Positions 31,216 through 42,410 of a DNA stretch of 64,000 bases are shown one piece after another. The stretch is from Athripsodes cinereus. Its lineage: Eukaryota; Arthropoda; Insecta; Trichoptera; Leptoceridae. A model generated the notes under the pieces. The model made no database searches. It was not told where the DNA came from and saw only the letters and a list, made by a program, of their open reading frames with translations. Every line of letters begins with the position of its first letter. Within the stretch, counting starts at the first letter, position 1. A program made the position numbers and the translations under genes. The stretch is taken from the NCBI GenBank assembly GCA_947579605.1, contig OX388321.1, positions 22,993,614 through 23,057,613 on the forward strand, read 5' to 3'.

Positions 31216-31405
31216 AAGGCCGAAACACATTATTAACACGCGACGTGACGCGACGTGTCGACACCCGAAGTTTACTATGCACATGGCGTCGCGTCGGATG
31301 TTCGTAGTGTGATTCTGGTCATAGAAAACAATACAATTTGATTCCACTCAACACGCATCACGTTTCGTCGGGACACGTCGCGTGTTAATGGTGTGTTTTC
31401 GCCTT
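31216..31405. mobile_element. MITE M4 with ACACGCGACGTG ends
   Basis: Left AAGGCCGAAACACATTATTA, ACACGCGACGTGACG; the right end reverse-complements to AAGGCGAAAACACACCATTA, ACACGCGACGTGTC. Length 190 bp, CpG-rich arms in an AT-rich neighbourhood, no coding content. Confidence 0.75.
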
Positions 31406-31917
31406 AATATAATTCAATAGTGCCTACCTGACATACTGTGTAAACTTTGCCTTGAGGCCTTAATTATTAATGTTTTAGGCACTTTGAAACAATCAAATTA
31501 CGTTAGTGAGTACCTACGTAGACTATAATAATATAAAGAAACATTTTATGAACACATGTTTGTTAATTAACGAATTAGATACCATATAGGTATCACAATA
31601 TTAATTAGCACTAATTTAATTGTTTGTGAGCATAAAAAATATACATTGTTACATACTTACCTGTCGGAATGCTTTGGAAATTATGCTGTAGCATATCCCA
31701 CAAGTGTGGTAGCCAGCAGACATATTATAAACATGAAACTTGTTCCTTTGAAATTGTATGTATAAGATTTTTTTCTCAGAATCTCAAATTCTGTGTTTTG
31801 GGTCGCTTTTTTAAAAGTTAGACATTTTTTTCTGAAGTCATCTTACATTTCGAATTGTCACTTTCTTCCTTGTTCATTATGTATAGGAATTTGAAACTTT
31901 TCTTATACTTGCTTGTG
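31406..31917. other. No gene; S1 tail fragment
   Basis: 31680-31740 is an S1 3' fragment in minus orientation (tgtagcatatcccacaagtg, tggtagccagcagac). Otherwise unassigned. Confidence 0.5.
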
Positions 31918-32610
31918 TATATATATAATGAGTTACAATCCATTGGATTGGTCTGCAACGAGTTTTGACATATTTCTCCACTCCTCCCTATTCTCAGCCA
32001 GTCTCTTCAACTCCATATATGAGCCACAGCTCATGTCCCTCTTCAGTTGGTCCATATAGGCGTCTCTCGGTCGACCTCTGCCATTTGTGTCTTCGGTCCT
32101 GCCCTCTGCGATTGCGATGAGCAGTCCTGGGTGCCTGATGTTGTGGCCAATCCAATTAGCTCGTTGTTGGCAGATTCTTTTGAGGAGTTGCCTTTTCTCG
32201 CCAACCCTAGTTAACACTTCTTCGTTTTCGACGTGTTCCGACCAATGAATCTTCAGCATGCGTCTATAGCACCACATTTCAAATGCCGCAAACCGTCCGC
32301 TTTCCCTCTTGCTGATGGTCCACGTCTCGCACCCATATAGCAAAATGCTCCACACAAAGGCTTTAGTGAGATTCTTCCTCACGCTTAGATCAATATTAGG
32401 GGATTCTAATATTTTGGATTTTTTGTTAAAGGCAATTTGTGCCTGGTTTATTCTGCTCACAATTTCTGATTTGGCGTCCGTCCTGGTTTATTCTGCTGCC
32501 CAAGTACACGAATTCTCTTACTTGTTTGATGCTCACTCCATTTATGGTAATGTTCGCAGTCGCTTCCTCCCTTCCAATGACCATACATTTTGTTTTGTTT
32601 TTTTTTTGCG
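31918..32610 (-). pseudogene. RTE-C LINE fragment, longest copy of its lineage
   Basis: Minus-strand frames 32644-32426 and 32460-31933 encode KTKCMVIGREEA, REFVYLGSRINQDG, KAFVWSILLYGCETWTISK, YRRMLKIHWSEHVENEEVL, QRANWIGHNIRHPG, RGRPRDAYMDQLKRDMS and ADQSNGL. This is the part of an RTE-like polyprotein downstream of the YxDD motif. A local duplication of a CCTGGTTTATTCTGCT word near 32440-32500 breaks the frame. The 3' end continues into TATATATA at 31917-31926. Relatives: 562-868, 18380-18665, 53493-53572. Confidence 0.88.
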
Positions 32611-33289
32611 TGTGTATACTAGTATAGTACCTAATATTGATCAATGATTTAACACCTAAAATTATATGTTTTTATTATTATAAAGTTTTGCAGATTATTA
32701 TCGTGAATGAATAACAGCATTATGCTGATGTTCTTAATATTTTTGGTATGAGATTTGTTTTTATCCTTTATGATATATATTTAGCGACTCTTAATTCCTT
32801 CTTTTTACTTTCCTAGTGAATATTAATTGTAATGTATTGTGATGTGTTCGAATATACTTTGTAAAACAATGTAAAAAGACTTGAACGCCTTTTAATAGAT
32901 TGAAATAAATAAATAAAATTCAGATTAACAAACGAATCCCTCGCAATTCAGTATCCTTTTCATTCTCATGTCCTTAATTATGTAGTAATTATTATGAATA
33001 ATTGAGAATTCCCTTTGTGACTAATTAGACATATTATATGTAACATAAGGTTGATATCTACTAGCTATCCACTTACAATATTTTCATAGTAATTACATAA
33101 TACATAGGTATCTAGTCATTTACACATTGTAATAGAACACGTTTATGTTTGATGTTGTTTTATTATAACTTTAGCTGTCTAATGACACCCCAGCTGTTAT
33201 CTCAGGAAAATATAATATGTGAATAAGTAAGCTCCGCATATCTCAATAACATAAATAAAACACGAAAAATATCGTATCTTGCTGAATTT
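32611..33289. other. No gene seen
   Basis: AT-rich unassigned sequence. 32870-32925 resembles a LINE/SINE tail (aaaagacttgaacgcctttt ... aaataaataaa). Confidence 0.45.
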
Positions 33290-33405
33290 GTTTTTTTTTT
33301 AAAGATATATCTGGGTTCTGTTATAAACTCAAACACAACCTTATACACCTTACACGGTAAGCTTAAAGCTTGTGTCGTGAAAGGGGAAATTGCCGGCACC
33401 TGGGA
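33290..33405 (-). repeat. SINE S3, tail half
   Basis: On the minus strand CCCTTTCACGACACAAGCTT, AAGGTGTATAAGGTTGTG and ACCCAGATATATCTTTAAAA end in a poly(A) run. Shared with 39170-39330 (head and tail) and 44870-44945. Confidence 0.65.
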
Positions 33406-33479
33406 AATTGGTAGGTATATACATATTTATAAAACTGACTTTTTTATTTATTTATTCCAAAAACAGTAAATACATATAC

Positions 33480-33679
33480 NNNNNNNNNNNNNNNNNNNNN
33501 NNNNNNNNNNNNNNNNNNNNNNNNNNNNNNNNNNNNNNNNNNNNNNNNNNNNNNNNNNNNNNNNNNNNNNNNNNNNNNNNNNNNNNNNNNNNNNNNNNNN
33601 NNNNNNNNNNNNNNNNNNNNNNNNNNNNNNNNNNNNNNNNNNNNNNNNNNNNNNNNNNNNNNNNNNNNNNNNNNNNNNN
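33480..33679. other. Assembly gap (200 N)
   Basis: Exactly 200 undetermined bases. The round number suggests a scaffolding placeholder and not a measured length. Frames predicted across it are artefacts. Confidence 0.99.
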
Positions 33680-33689
33680 AGTATTCATT

Positions 33690-33965
33690 TAGGCATACGG
33701 TCCTTTTGAATGAAGCTAATCCAATTAAATATGTTCATGCACCAAGTACATAAAGAAATGTGGAGGCCTTTTTTCGCCCGAAAACAATCATTGTTAGAAA
33801 AATGCTACAAATAATATTATAGAATAACTAATTATAGTGAAATCAAACGATTTGTTTACAAAAAAAAACTGAAAAAACATGGAAAACAAGCAAAAGATGC
33901 CAAATATTTCATCAGAATGATAATTGATACATTCACACATCGGTTCAAATAAATGACAATTGGAG
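33690..33965. repeat. Repeat S9, uninterrupted copy
   Basis: Contains TATGTTCATGCACCAAGTAC, TGTGGAGGCCTTTTTTCGCC, ATCAGAATGATAATTGATAC and ACATCGGTTCAAATAA in one run. It provides the reference for the split copy at 8095 and 10250. Coding content none. Confidence 0.65.
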
Positions 33966-34379
33966 CGCTCAAAACATAGAATTATTGAAAAATTTTGCTG
34001 TGCGATTTCGATTTTAATCCCAGTGCATCTTCATTTATTCAAATTTATGTATACAAAACTACCTGATAATTTTATTCGCCGGCAAAAGTGTAAATAGGAT
34101 ACAAAAATACATGTTCTGGAGGTGTCTCATTTGGAATGCAATAAAAGTTTTGTTATCATATGTATGAGAAAAATTTCTGAGATGGTATACTGTTAAAAAT
34201 AATAAACTTTGTGATGGAAATATTACATGGACTCAAATATCCCTGGTTACCCCATTTCCCGAAACGTAATTAGCAGCCTTCCTAATACGTGAAATTTAAT
34301 AGATAGACGTAATACAAATACATTATCATTACCAAAATTATCATGAATATTATAAAAATAGAGTCTCCAGGAATGAATG
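33966..34379. other. No gene seen
   Basis: AT-rich, no recognisable structure. Confidence 0.5.
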
Positions 34380-34600
34380 GACCTTTATCAATCTTTTCCG
34401 TGAGATTTCGAGTGTCCTGTAAGGGATTTTTTTTCATAAAACATCACATACAAGGTAACTATCATCTAAAATTCGACGATTAGGTGCCACCTCTGAATGA
34501 TTAAATTTTATGGCACAGAGACGACGATCTGTACATTAATTACAAGAAATTAGTCTGCTGGCTACCCCACTTACAGGTGAATGCATTACGATATAAATAA
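34380..34600 (+). repeat. SINE-like repeat S1, diverged copy
   Basis: CCGTGAGATTTCGAGTGTCC, ATTCGACGATTAGGTGCCAC, GGCACAGAGACGACGATCTG and GTCTGCTGGCTACCCCACTT follow S1 order. Tail (TAG)n lost. Confidence 0.7.
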
Positions 34601-35809
34601 CTTAAGTGAAAATATCACGCAAAAATGCGTTATTTCTTCAATCATAGTACGAAATAGTATTCTAAATTTACATTAAAAACTTTTTCGATAACTGACGATG
34701 ACCACTTATTTTGAGCGTAGTGAGTATTAATAATCTGAATTTGAAGTTTTTTTTATGAAAATTTACAGTTTTCATGCAAGAATTTTGAATATCTGAGCAA
34801 ATTCTTCTTGGAGAAAATGTAATAAGGTAAAGGTGATATTATGGGATAGGTGGAGTAGGGTGGGTCGAAATTTATAGAGAATTTGTTTTTATTTTTATAT
34901 TACAGGAACTTACCTCATGTATGGATCATCTTGTAGAAACATAACTCAAGATTTGTTCCACATTTCGCATACTTACTAACCCGACTGAAATCGTTATTTG
35001 ACAAAGAGATCACGCTGGTGCTCCATTCAAATTCAAATATCTCAACTATTTTTCAGAATTTCTTCAAAAAAATTTTTTCATTATAATCCCTACATTCACA
35101 GCCAGAAAAAATATAAGAATAGTTTTTTACGATTTATTAATGCATAAAAAGTTATGGGGTAAAATATTAAAAATCATTATTTTTTTATTCCGAAAAAAAT
35201 ATTTCATACTCAAAAAAATATTATTTTTAATTTATTAAGACTTTTAAAATATATTTTTACAAATTCAAACATGTTTCCAAATTACATATCTTTTTTCAGA
35301 ATACAAAAATGTTTTTAATTTACATAGATATAATGAAAAACATTTAGCAAGGTGCCATGCGCTTGGCGGCCATCTTTAATCCGCCATTTTGGATAGAAGC
35401 TCACATAAGATTTTTAGAGACTTTTCAGGATTTCTTCCAGAAGCATCAAGGAACCATCCCTGAAAGTTTCAGTTGGTTATTAATTATTTCCCTGAAACCC
35501 CGATTTTCGGTCTATATTTCCTGGGCTAAATGATAATATTTTGATAGTTATAATATTATGTAGATTTTACGAATTTCATACAGCCTCCTTCAGTGTTATC
35601 TTGAAATATAATATTATCAATGTCATACAATAGTACGATCCCTGTTGTATGAAAAGGGAGACTTTATTCACAATAGCAAAATTTGTTTATCTCGAAGCTC
35701 GACGTGCACTGTTTCGAAATAACGATAACAAACGAATGTTTGAAGTGTCCCTTTTTTGTTTTTGTTACAATCCTGTCGGTGCATTCCTTACACATAAAAA
35801 AGCATATTA
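34601..35809. other. No gene seen
   Basis: Long AT-rich stretch. 35340-35480 is a little GC-richer (gcgcttggcggccatcttta, ccgccattttgg), possibly old LINE sequence, but no frame supports it. Confidence 0.45.
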
Positions 35810-35935
35810 ATTGATTTTTTACTGTGCATTAATTACAACCAATTACATAAAACGTACACCTTCAAGTAAGATACAATAAATATACAGAGGGCGAGTTTAT
35901 CGCAAAGGCGCGATCTCTTCCAACAAACCCAAAAG
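35810..35935. repeat. S4 repeat copy
   Basis: GATTTTTTACTGTGCATTAA, CAATAAATATACAGAGGGCG and AGTTTATCGCAAAGGCGCGA, then TCTTCCAACAAACCC, parallel to 1378-1530. Confidence 0.55.
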
Positions 35936-36239
35936 TTGATTTTCTTATTCTTCTTCTTTTCCCAAGTCGGTCTATCGATACTGTGTATCGTGAGCGCCAT
36001 GACCCCAACCAAGCGGCAAAATCTTCGAATTATAGTCGATATATTGAATTTTTTTTTTTTGTTTTGTTTTAATGAATAACCATTTTTTTGACACTGTATA
36101 ACTAACCTCTTTCACAAGTATTTACTACTTTTGAAATGAATTTAACATTCAAACTACACAATCAAAATGAAATTAAAAGACTTTTATGTTTATAATTAAT
36201 AGGTACTTATTAACCAATACTTTTTTTTGGAAATTTATT

Positions 36240-36477
36240 ATTTATAAATAATTATTAAGTGTCCTGTTCTGTCCATGGCAGGTATTTGAAAACATCAAAG
36301 ACATTTTCCAGTCATCTAAAATTCAGCGATGAGACTTTCCACCTATCCCGAATATCTTATTTTTTTGTTTCCATTGAGGAAAAAGTTTTCATGTAAAAAT
36401 ATATTGTTAATTGTTTTTACTTAGTAATATAATATGTTAATAATATGCCGTAATAATATATTATGTAGTAGTAGAAG
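36240..36477 (+). repeat. SINE-like repeat S1, internally reduced
   Basis: GTGTCCTGTTCTGTCCATGG, CAGGTATTTGAAAACATC, AAAATTCAGCGATGAGAC and TTCCACCTATCCCGAATATC, then a remnant of the 3' end (ATATGCCGTAATAATATATT) and TAGTAGTAG. Confidence 0.65.
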
Positions 36478-36499
36478 TATTATTTTTTCTTTGCACAAT

Positions 36500-36835
36500 A
36501 ACTCATCATCTCTGTCGGTCCCTCAATCCTGAGAATCGTGACCATCATGCCTCGTTCTGTAAACCATCTGTCTCCATGTTAAGCGATCCTCCGCCATGTG
36601 TAAGGCCCCGTGAAGTGAGTTCTGTGTGGTCTCCTTAATTTGGTCGCTCCATCTTATTGGCACTCTGCCCCTTCCCCTCCTCACTTCTAAAACCTCAGTC
36701 ATAATTACTTTTTCCAGGTTGTCATGCTCTCTTCTTGCAATGTGCCCGAAATATCGTAAACGCGCTGTCTGCAAATCTTTGAGAGTCGCGCCGAGATGTT
36801 TAGCTCCCTGAGGATGGACTCATTATTCCATCCAG
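36500..36835 (-). pseudogene. RTE-D LINE C-terminal fragment
   Basis: The minus-strand frame includes QTARLRYFGHIARREHDNLE, KVIMTEVLEVRRGRGRVPIR, WSDQIKETTQNSLHGALH and DRLTWRQMVYRTRHDGHDSQ before the stop at 36523. Upstream (to ~36835) SILRELKHLGATLKDL-like codons continue the homology. The GHI.R block and GRGR.P.RW.D pattern identify an RTE-like LINE tail. 61590-61860 is a more eroded relative. Confidence 0.82.
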
Positions 36836-37779
36836 TTTCTTTAAACTATTTAATTCTACTTATAAAATGACTGTTCAATTATAGATTATATATTTGATAG
36901 AGAACTTTCGGAACTAGTCCATAGTCAGTGCCACAAACTAAGAGAGTTTCTAAGCTTTTTCTTTGGTTTACGAGTATTCGATATAATCATAAAATTATTT
37001 GTATAATTAAGATTGTGTAACACATCAATGTTTCAACCAAATCAGCATCAAACTGAAACTACTTTTGTCGAGTTGTGTAGATTCTTGGTAACCTCGAGAA
37101 TTCCATTGAAGATGTCGGGATATAAAAATGTTAGGTATAATTTATGTCGATATAACAATGAAAGCGTCGTTCAAGTTGTTTTGATATATTGCCATTCGTG
37201 ACCAAGATTCAGGTCATTGTGACATCCACCCAACTGACAGATTCCAATATTGCCTATAACTTTATCACGTCACATCTCTGTATTATAGGACAATGATGTA
37301 TGTATGTACTAGTACATAGTATTATATGTATATTTATCATATCTAGATCTTACTGTCTGTTTGTGTGTATAAATGTATCGCTGTTTTGTATATCTACATG
37401 GTGTTTGTGTATTCCCTATAACTTTTCATATTTTATTGTCGTTTTATTTTTCTTTCCAAGTACGTATTGTTCTATATTTTTTAACAAAAACCGCGGTTTT
37501 TTATTATGTAATATTTTTATAAATTTTACATAAAACATTTGAAAATTATTATTATAAATATTATCTTCAAAATGTCACTCTGCACTGACCCTTAACAGCT
37601 TTTGGCCAAGGCGATCTCAGCAGGAAAGAACAATGTCTAAAAATATGTTCAACAATAACATTATTATTGAACCTATTTTATTCTTTACTGTACATTGGTT
37701 TGAACATCAATCATTAAATTTCATAAGTGTAAGTTCGACATTATTTGTACGATTGTACAAATTTGTTGATAAGATTGTA
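36836..37779. other. No gene seen
   Basis: AT-rich. 37670-37700 holds an isolated S4 word (TTATTCTTTACTGTACATTGG). Confidence 0.5.
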
Positions 37780-38660
37780 CAAACACTCGAAAATTCACGG
37801 AAAAGAGCGGGAGACCAATTATAACTATTAGTTTTTGGCTGTCCTATAAATGACAGGTGTTCGTTACTTTACATTAAGGGCCCCCTTTAGCAAAAACGAT
37901 AAAACATTCAATTTTCAACAAGTTTGGTACACAAACTCTCAAAACTTGTTGACCCTTCGAACATTTTGATTTGATAAAATATGAAAACAAATATTAATTA
38001 CCAATATCAAACTTTAACATTAAAAAAAACTTGATTTTAGTTTCATAGTATTCGTTTTTAAAAAAGCGTATTTCTTAAAATCGAATTCAGGGGTGTGTTT
38101 GGTACATAAATGCACAAGAATCCTACAAATTTTGATATATTTTTTTTAATATTACGAATACTTAGATAGTTATTACAATTTTTATAGAACAAATAAATTA
38201 TATATTTAAAAAAATTATAAAATTTCTCATATTTTGGAAACAAAAATCACCACATGAACTCGATTTTTTTGTATACTAAAAAAGTTTGCTAAAATCTTTA
38301 CTATTTATATGCTTGATAGGAGGAATAAAAAATATATTTATTTTACAAATAATTTGTTATTTGATATAACAAAGAGTACATAAATATATCTCGTCAGTCT
38401 GCGATTTATTTATTTTTTAGTGAAAAACTAATATTGGTAGGTATTAAATATTTGTTTTCTTTTTATTTTATCAAATCAATATGTTCGCAAGGGTCAACAA
38501 GTTTTGGCACTTTTCTATCAAATTTGTTGAAAATTGAAGATTTTACCTTTTTTGCTAAACGGGGCCCTTAAAGACATTAAATATCATCAATTCGTTGATA
38601 CAGTGTGCCACCCATCCTGAATGACGTAATAATTTAATCATCTAACTGCAGTTTTACAAC
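37780..38660 (+). repeat. S1 copy split by a TTAA-site MITE
   Basis: 37780-37877 (ACACTCGAAAATTCACGGAA, TGTCCTATAAATGACAGGTG) and 38568-38660 (GACATTAAATATCATCAATT, GTGTGCCACCCATCCTGAAT) are adjacent in other S1 copies. They are separated here by a 690-bp insertion. Confidence 0.75.
37878..38567. mobile_element. MITE with TTAA target duplication (piggyBac-like)
   Basis: TTAA at 37874-37877 and 38568-38571 flank GGGCCCCCTTTAGCAAAAA and, at the other end, TTTTTTGCTAAACGGGGCCC. The inverted similarity extends inward through TTCAATTTTCAACAA and a GGGTCAACAAGTTTTG / CAAAACTTGTTGACCC pair. TTAA duplications are the hallmark of piggyBac elements. The termini do not start with the usual CCC, so the superfamily is tentative. 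No transposase. The split S1 copy proves insertion. Confidence 0.8.
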
Positions 38661-39169
38661 TTCGGTTTTCATGACACATTTAAGATTACGCAACGCCAGC
38701 TTTCTCCAGTTTTCCAGTCGTGAACACGTTTCCACATTTTGATCATTATTTCCACATAACGGTTATATGAAAGTTTTACAAACAAATAATAACAAAGTTT
38801 TTACCATTCATAATAACATTTCGGGAAATGGCATTCCAGTTTTTCTTTATTTTTTAGTTTTTTGAATAAATTAAACTCGAAAACTTTTATGCTCCACTAC
38901 TACTTCTACAACCACAACTTTATAGTACAGTATTTACTTACTAAACAAAAATTGGCTCATCGCTTCTGTTTTATACGAGTTTTACAATCAACAAAACTAC
39001 TTTCGAAATGACTATATTAAGTAAGATACTAAACAGTTTTTTTAGCACGAAATGTTAAACAAAATAATATTTTAAGTAAATAATTAAACAAACAGCAACT
39101 GTTACCACTGTGTCAAGAATAATATAGCATTGGGAACATTTTTGTGAGAAAAATATGCGTAAATCATAT
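38661..39169. other. No gene seen
   Basis: AT-rich, no recognisable structure. Confidence 0.5.
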
Positions 39170-39330
39170 TGAAATTCGAGTTCGTTGGTAGTTCGGAGGA
39201 AGAGTCTTGGCCTCGTGAACAAGGGATCCGCGGTTCGATCCCAGATGCCTGCAGATTCCCCTTTCACGACACAAGCTTTTAGCTTACAAACTTCATAACA
39301 AAACCCAGATAAATCTCTTAAAAAAATACG
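39170..39330 (+). repeat. SINE S3, tRNA-headed copy
   Basis: TTGGTAGTTCGGAGGAAG resembles a pol III A-box and GGTTCGATCCCAG is a near-perfect B-box ~40 bp on. Downstream, CCCTTTCACGACACAAGCTT and AAAACCCAGATAAATCTCTT run into an A-rich end. The tRNA-like part does not close into a full cloverleaf with matching acceptor arms, so I call a SINE and not a tRNA gene. Confidence 0.75.
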
Positions 39331-39499
39331 TCCTCACTTACTTCTGATGGGTTTACAGTAATTTTATGTCCTTGGTCTCCAAAACAATAGATCTCTAAGC
39401 TTTTTAACTTGTGGTGGATTTCTAGCCGTCTTTAGCATTAAGCTCCGTTACAAAGATCTTAGTTTATATAATCTTTTAGCCATTACCTTAATCTACCTT

Positions 39500-39690
39500 C
39501 TGTCTTTGGGTATACTCTACAGAATACGCATTTAATCGACCTTTCTTCTCCGGATCTGACGATGGGGTCAATACATGCCAATCTCCAGGAGTGTCGCAAG
39601 GAGTGCTTTGTCCAATTAAGTTTCCAGGCGACTTGCTCAAGACTCCGGCATTCTCTCTTATAAACGCCGATGACAGCTTCACGCGTAGTT
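39500..39690 (-). repeat. SINE S2, diverged copy
   Basis: AGTGCTTTGTCCAATTAAGT, TTCCAGGCGACTTGCTCAAG and TCTCTTATAAACGCCGATGA parallel 16355-16480. The B-box is eroded. Confidence 0.6.
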
Positions 39691-40224
39691 ATTGTTCTGA
39701 GATACCTAATATGGTTGGCATATTGGTTTACTTAGTTTAAAATAAAAAAAAAGGAATGACTTTCATCTTTCTTTCGCAGTTTGTCGGTTGGAAAGCACTG
39801 GTCTGAATCATTTAATCTTTTCTTCGCTGATTTTTCGAACATATTTTTTTCATTTCGCTAACTGACTTAGTAGGTATATCATTTTTCTGTTAAATTTACG
39901 GTTATTACATTTCTCTGAAAGAATTTCTAAAATATATTTTCTAATTGAATTGACAAGCTTTTTCTGAAATGCGTCCCGGCGCCCATTAGCACGCGTTAAT
40001 TTTTTAATTAATTTGATTAACACCTATTCATACTACCTACTAGAGTGTCAGAAGCGGAACCTTTTAAGATATATTTAATTATGAAACCTTCTGTAAGCAT
40101 TTTATGAATTCATGTACTTTCGACACTTGTTTAATTTTTCTTAAATTATTTTCAATATTCATATACGAGTATATAAAAAATATTCTTTATTCAGTAGTCA
40201 ATAATTGGTAGTTCCATCTTCTAT
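39691..40224. other. No gene seen
   Basis: AT-rich unassigned sequence. Confidence 0.5.
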
Positions 40225-40440
40225 TTTACGTATAGAGTTTCCGGCAAAGAAAATGAGTCGCACTTTTTTCTGTAAGTTTTCGAGTATCCAGTAAAAGGAT
40301 GACATTCGCAAAACAACGCGAGTATTTAACAATCATTTAACATTTTCAATTCAGTTGCGATCAAGTTTGTCACCTATTCTGAACGTTTTGGGTATTATTT
40401 TACGCTCAGAGAGGACAACCTGCATGTTTATTTTTAATGT
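40225..40440 (+). repeat. SINE-like repeat S1, 3'-truncated
   Basis: TTCTGTAAGTTTTCGAGTAT, CAATTCAGTTGCGATCAAGT, TTGTCACCTATTCTGAACG and CAGAGAGGACAACCTGCATG, then the S1 order stops where the RTE-H fragment region begins. Confidence 0.7.
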
Positions 40441-40477
40441 AACAAGAAATTATTTCGGATGGCTGAAAACAGGATCG

Positions 40478-40635
40478 CCCACATTGCTGCAAAGAAGACA
40501 TCGGCTGGCTCACGTTTGCGAGGAAGACCATCAAAGAGATGGAAAGATAGCTGGTCCTCAGGGTCACAAGAGGGAACCACTTCCGAAACAACAGATCGAT
40601 GATCTATCACACGAGGAAGAAGAAGAAGAAGAAAT
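40478..40635 (+). pseudogene. RTE-H LINE C-terminal fragment with (GAA)n tail
   Basis: One frame reads RGRPSKRWKDSWSSGSQEGT, a diverged version of the GRP.KRW.D motif of LINE C-termini. The sequence then ends in GAAGAAGAAGAAGAAG (40614-40633). Too short and broken to place within a clade. The Glu-rich frame over the tail is an artefact. Confidence 0.6.
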
Positions 40636-41055
40636 TATTTATTTTTCTTATTTTTCACGAACAACATTATAACTTTTCTTCTTTTTCGAGTTTTAGTGAT
40701 CATCGATTTGTTAATTCGAAAGTTCCTGCGTCTTGTGACGCTGAATACCAGCTGTTTTCCATCTATTTGGTGGTTTTGTGGCCGTGAACCGATTGGTATC
40801 TCTTTTGCAGCTATAAACACCATCCTATTTTCAGATATCCAATCTACATGGCCTCTTCAGAATTATCTCATTTCCTACTCCATCTTACGATATCTTATTT
40901 GTTGCATGTGTTCCTTATCTCAATATTTTGCTTCTGTCTCTGAGGGGTTTACCCGCAAATAGCACGTAATGTTTTCATCTCTGATGTTCTGAGTTTTTTT
41001 GTTTGATGTTTCAATTTTCAGCTCGTATCGTGTCTACTCTTATTTCTACACCAGT
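40636..41055. other. No gene seen
   Basis: Moderate AT content. Short overlapping frames show no domain. Confidence 0.45.
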
Positions 41056-41163
41056 GGGCCTATTCAAAACACATTTAAGCGTTACGTTTTCGTTCAAACA
41101 AGACGAGGTTGCGAGAACGCGTTTGAACGCAAACGTAACGCTTTAATGTGTTTTGACTAGGCC
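41056..41163. mobile_element. MITE M3, short copy
   Basis: GGGCCTATTCAAAACACATT, TAAGCGTTACGTTTTCGTTC and the mirror end AAACGTAACGCTTTAATGTG, TTTTGACTAGGCC. 108 bp, nearly a pure fold-back. Same ends as 11283-11482. Confidence 0.8.
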
Positions 41164-41214
41164 TACTTATGTTATTATAACTGCCATTATATTTGAAACT
41201 TTAAATAACTGTAT

Positions 41215-41276
41215 TTTTTTCTTTTCTTGCAGGTAAGTTTCCTGATTGGCAATTCAATACAACGCTAGGTGTGAGG
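41215..41276 (+). promoter_or_regulatory. Candidate recursive splice site (ratchet point) 2
   Basis: Tract TTTTTTTCTTTTCTTG then CAG (41230-41232) abuts GTAAGT (41233-41238). A second good 5' splice site, AGG before GTAAGC, occurs at 41276/41277, giving a 44-nt cryptic exon. The layout duplicates the site at 16097-16144 on the same strand 25 kb upstream, and it lies just outside MITE M3. Use in splicing is inference. Confidence 0.55.
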
Positions 41277-41989
41277 GTAAGCATTAAGATTCATGCACAT
41301 TTATTAAAATTTATTAAACCGTATAAAGAAAATATAAGTTTGGGAATAGTTAAAACCTAGTTTCTACTCCTGTTTTATTAATTCCTTAACGCAAAAAGAA
41401 AGACATGTAGTATGTTGTCGTGTGGATCTAATAATCTCAGTAGATATGTACTTAAAAACATCACGATATTTATGTGCTTGTTAGATTAAAAAGCTTTTAT
41501 GCGAATGAAAGAAAAAGTCAGCCTTCCTTTTCGTGTCACATTTTGGTAGTTTTTATTTCATTTTCTGTATACATACATACATATTCAACTGCCCTGTGTC
41601 CACCCACTGACTCATTCATACACTGACCATTAGTTTTTTTTATCCTCTACTTAACAGTAAATACCATGTGGGATTTGCTTTAAAATTATTTTAAACAACA
41701 TTTTGTTAAAGTTACCTTCTTGCAAACCCATGTTTATATACCTAGAATTTAATATTTTTACAAATGCGTTACTATTTCTTTTTTAAAAGTTGTATAGCTA
41801 TGTACGAAAATTTTTTTTTTTTTTGGAATTTACTGAAAATATAAGTTTTTTAGATTTTTATTAATATTTTGTGATTCCGGTAGAAGTAATTTGAATTAAA
41901 CAACATTCTCTGTATGTCTACAGTATGTATACTGACAGATGTCTATCTATATCATCACGATATATCATATATCCCAAGTCAAGTAGCCA
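41277..41989. other. No gene seen
   Basis: AT-rich, with T runs near 41810-41825. 41950-41990 contains a weak S1-like word. Confidence 0.45.
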
Positions 41990-42265
41990 GCATTAAAAAC
42001 AGACTGGACACGATTCTGTTGACTTGCTGGCAAACCAAACCAAACTCCATTACAATAATCAAATCTGGGAAGTACAAAGGGTTAGACAAGAATCTTGGCG
42101 TCCTCAATAAGCAATAACCCCCCGACACTCCTTATCTGCCTCATGCCTGAGATGGGAATATCCCGAACTTACCGTCCTAGATACATGGGTATCAAGCAAG
42201 AGTGAGCAATCAAGACGAACCCCCAAAAAGCTGAGGTCTTTATCTTTACACTGTAACTGGATTTT
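41990..42265 (-). pseudogene. LINE reverse-transcriptase fragment (Jockey/CR1-like pattern)
   Basis: The minus-strand reading of 42110-42265 gives LQCKDKDLSFLGVRLDCSLL, LDTHVSRTVSSGYSHLRH, which fits the K.L.FLGV.LD..L....HV pattern found after the RT palm in Jockey/CR1-type LINEs. Less certain homology continues to 41990. No catalytic residues are present. Confidence 0.5.
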
Positions 42266-42289
42266 CCTCTCCCATGATATTTATAGCGC

Positions 42290-42410
42290 TCTGATATCAT
42301 TGTCATAGGAACGACGTATTGTGAAAGAGGACCCCCAGGCCGTTAGAACCCTTTTTGATAAAAGAACAGTGCTATTTTTGGCCAACTATCAATTAACAAT
42401 CTCGTACATA
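42290..42410 (-). pseudogene. RTE-G LINE fragment
   Basis: The reverse complement (GATAGTTGGCCAAAAATAGC, ACTGTTCTTTTATCAAAAAG, GTCCTCTTTCACAATACG, TCCTATGACAATGATATCAG) aligns with 28655-28760. Both ends missing. Confidence 0.75.

Noticed and set aside
33390..33692. Frames of 78-100 codons across the N gap
   Set aside because: Most of each frame consists of undetermined bases.
39170..39250. tRNA gene
   Set aside because: A and B boxes are good but the acceptor and anticodon arms do not pair properly, and the same body recurs at 33290 and 44870, so it is a SINE head.
40355..40672. 105-codon frame ending in a Glu run
   Set aside because: It joins an S1 remnant, a LINE scrap and its (GAA)n tail by chance.
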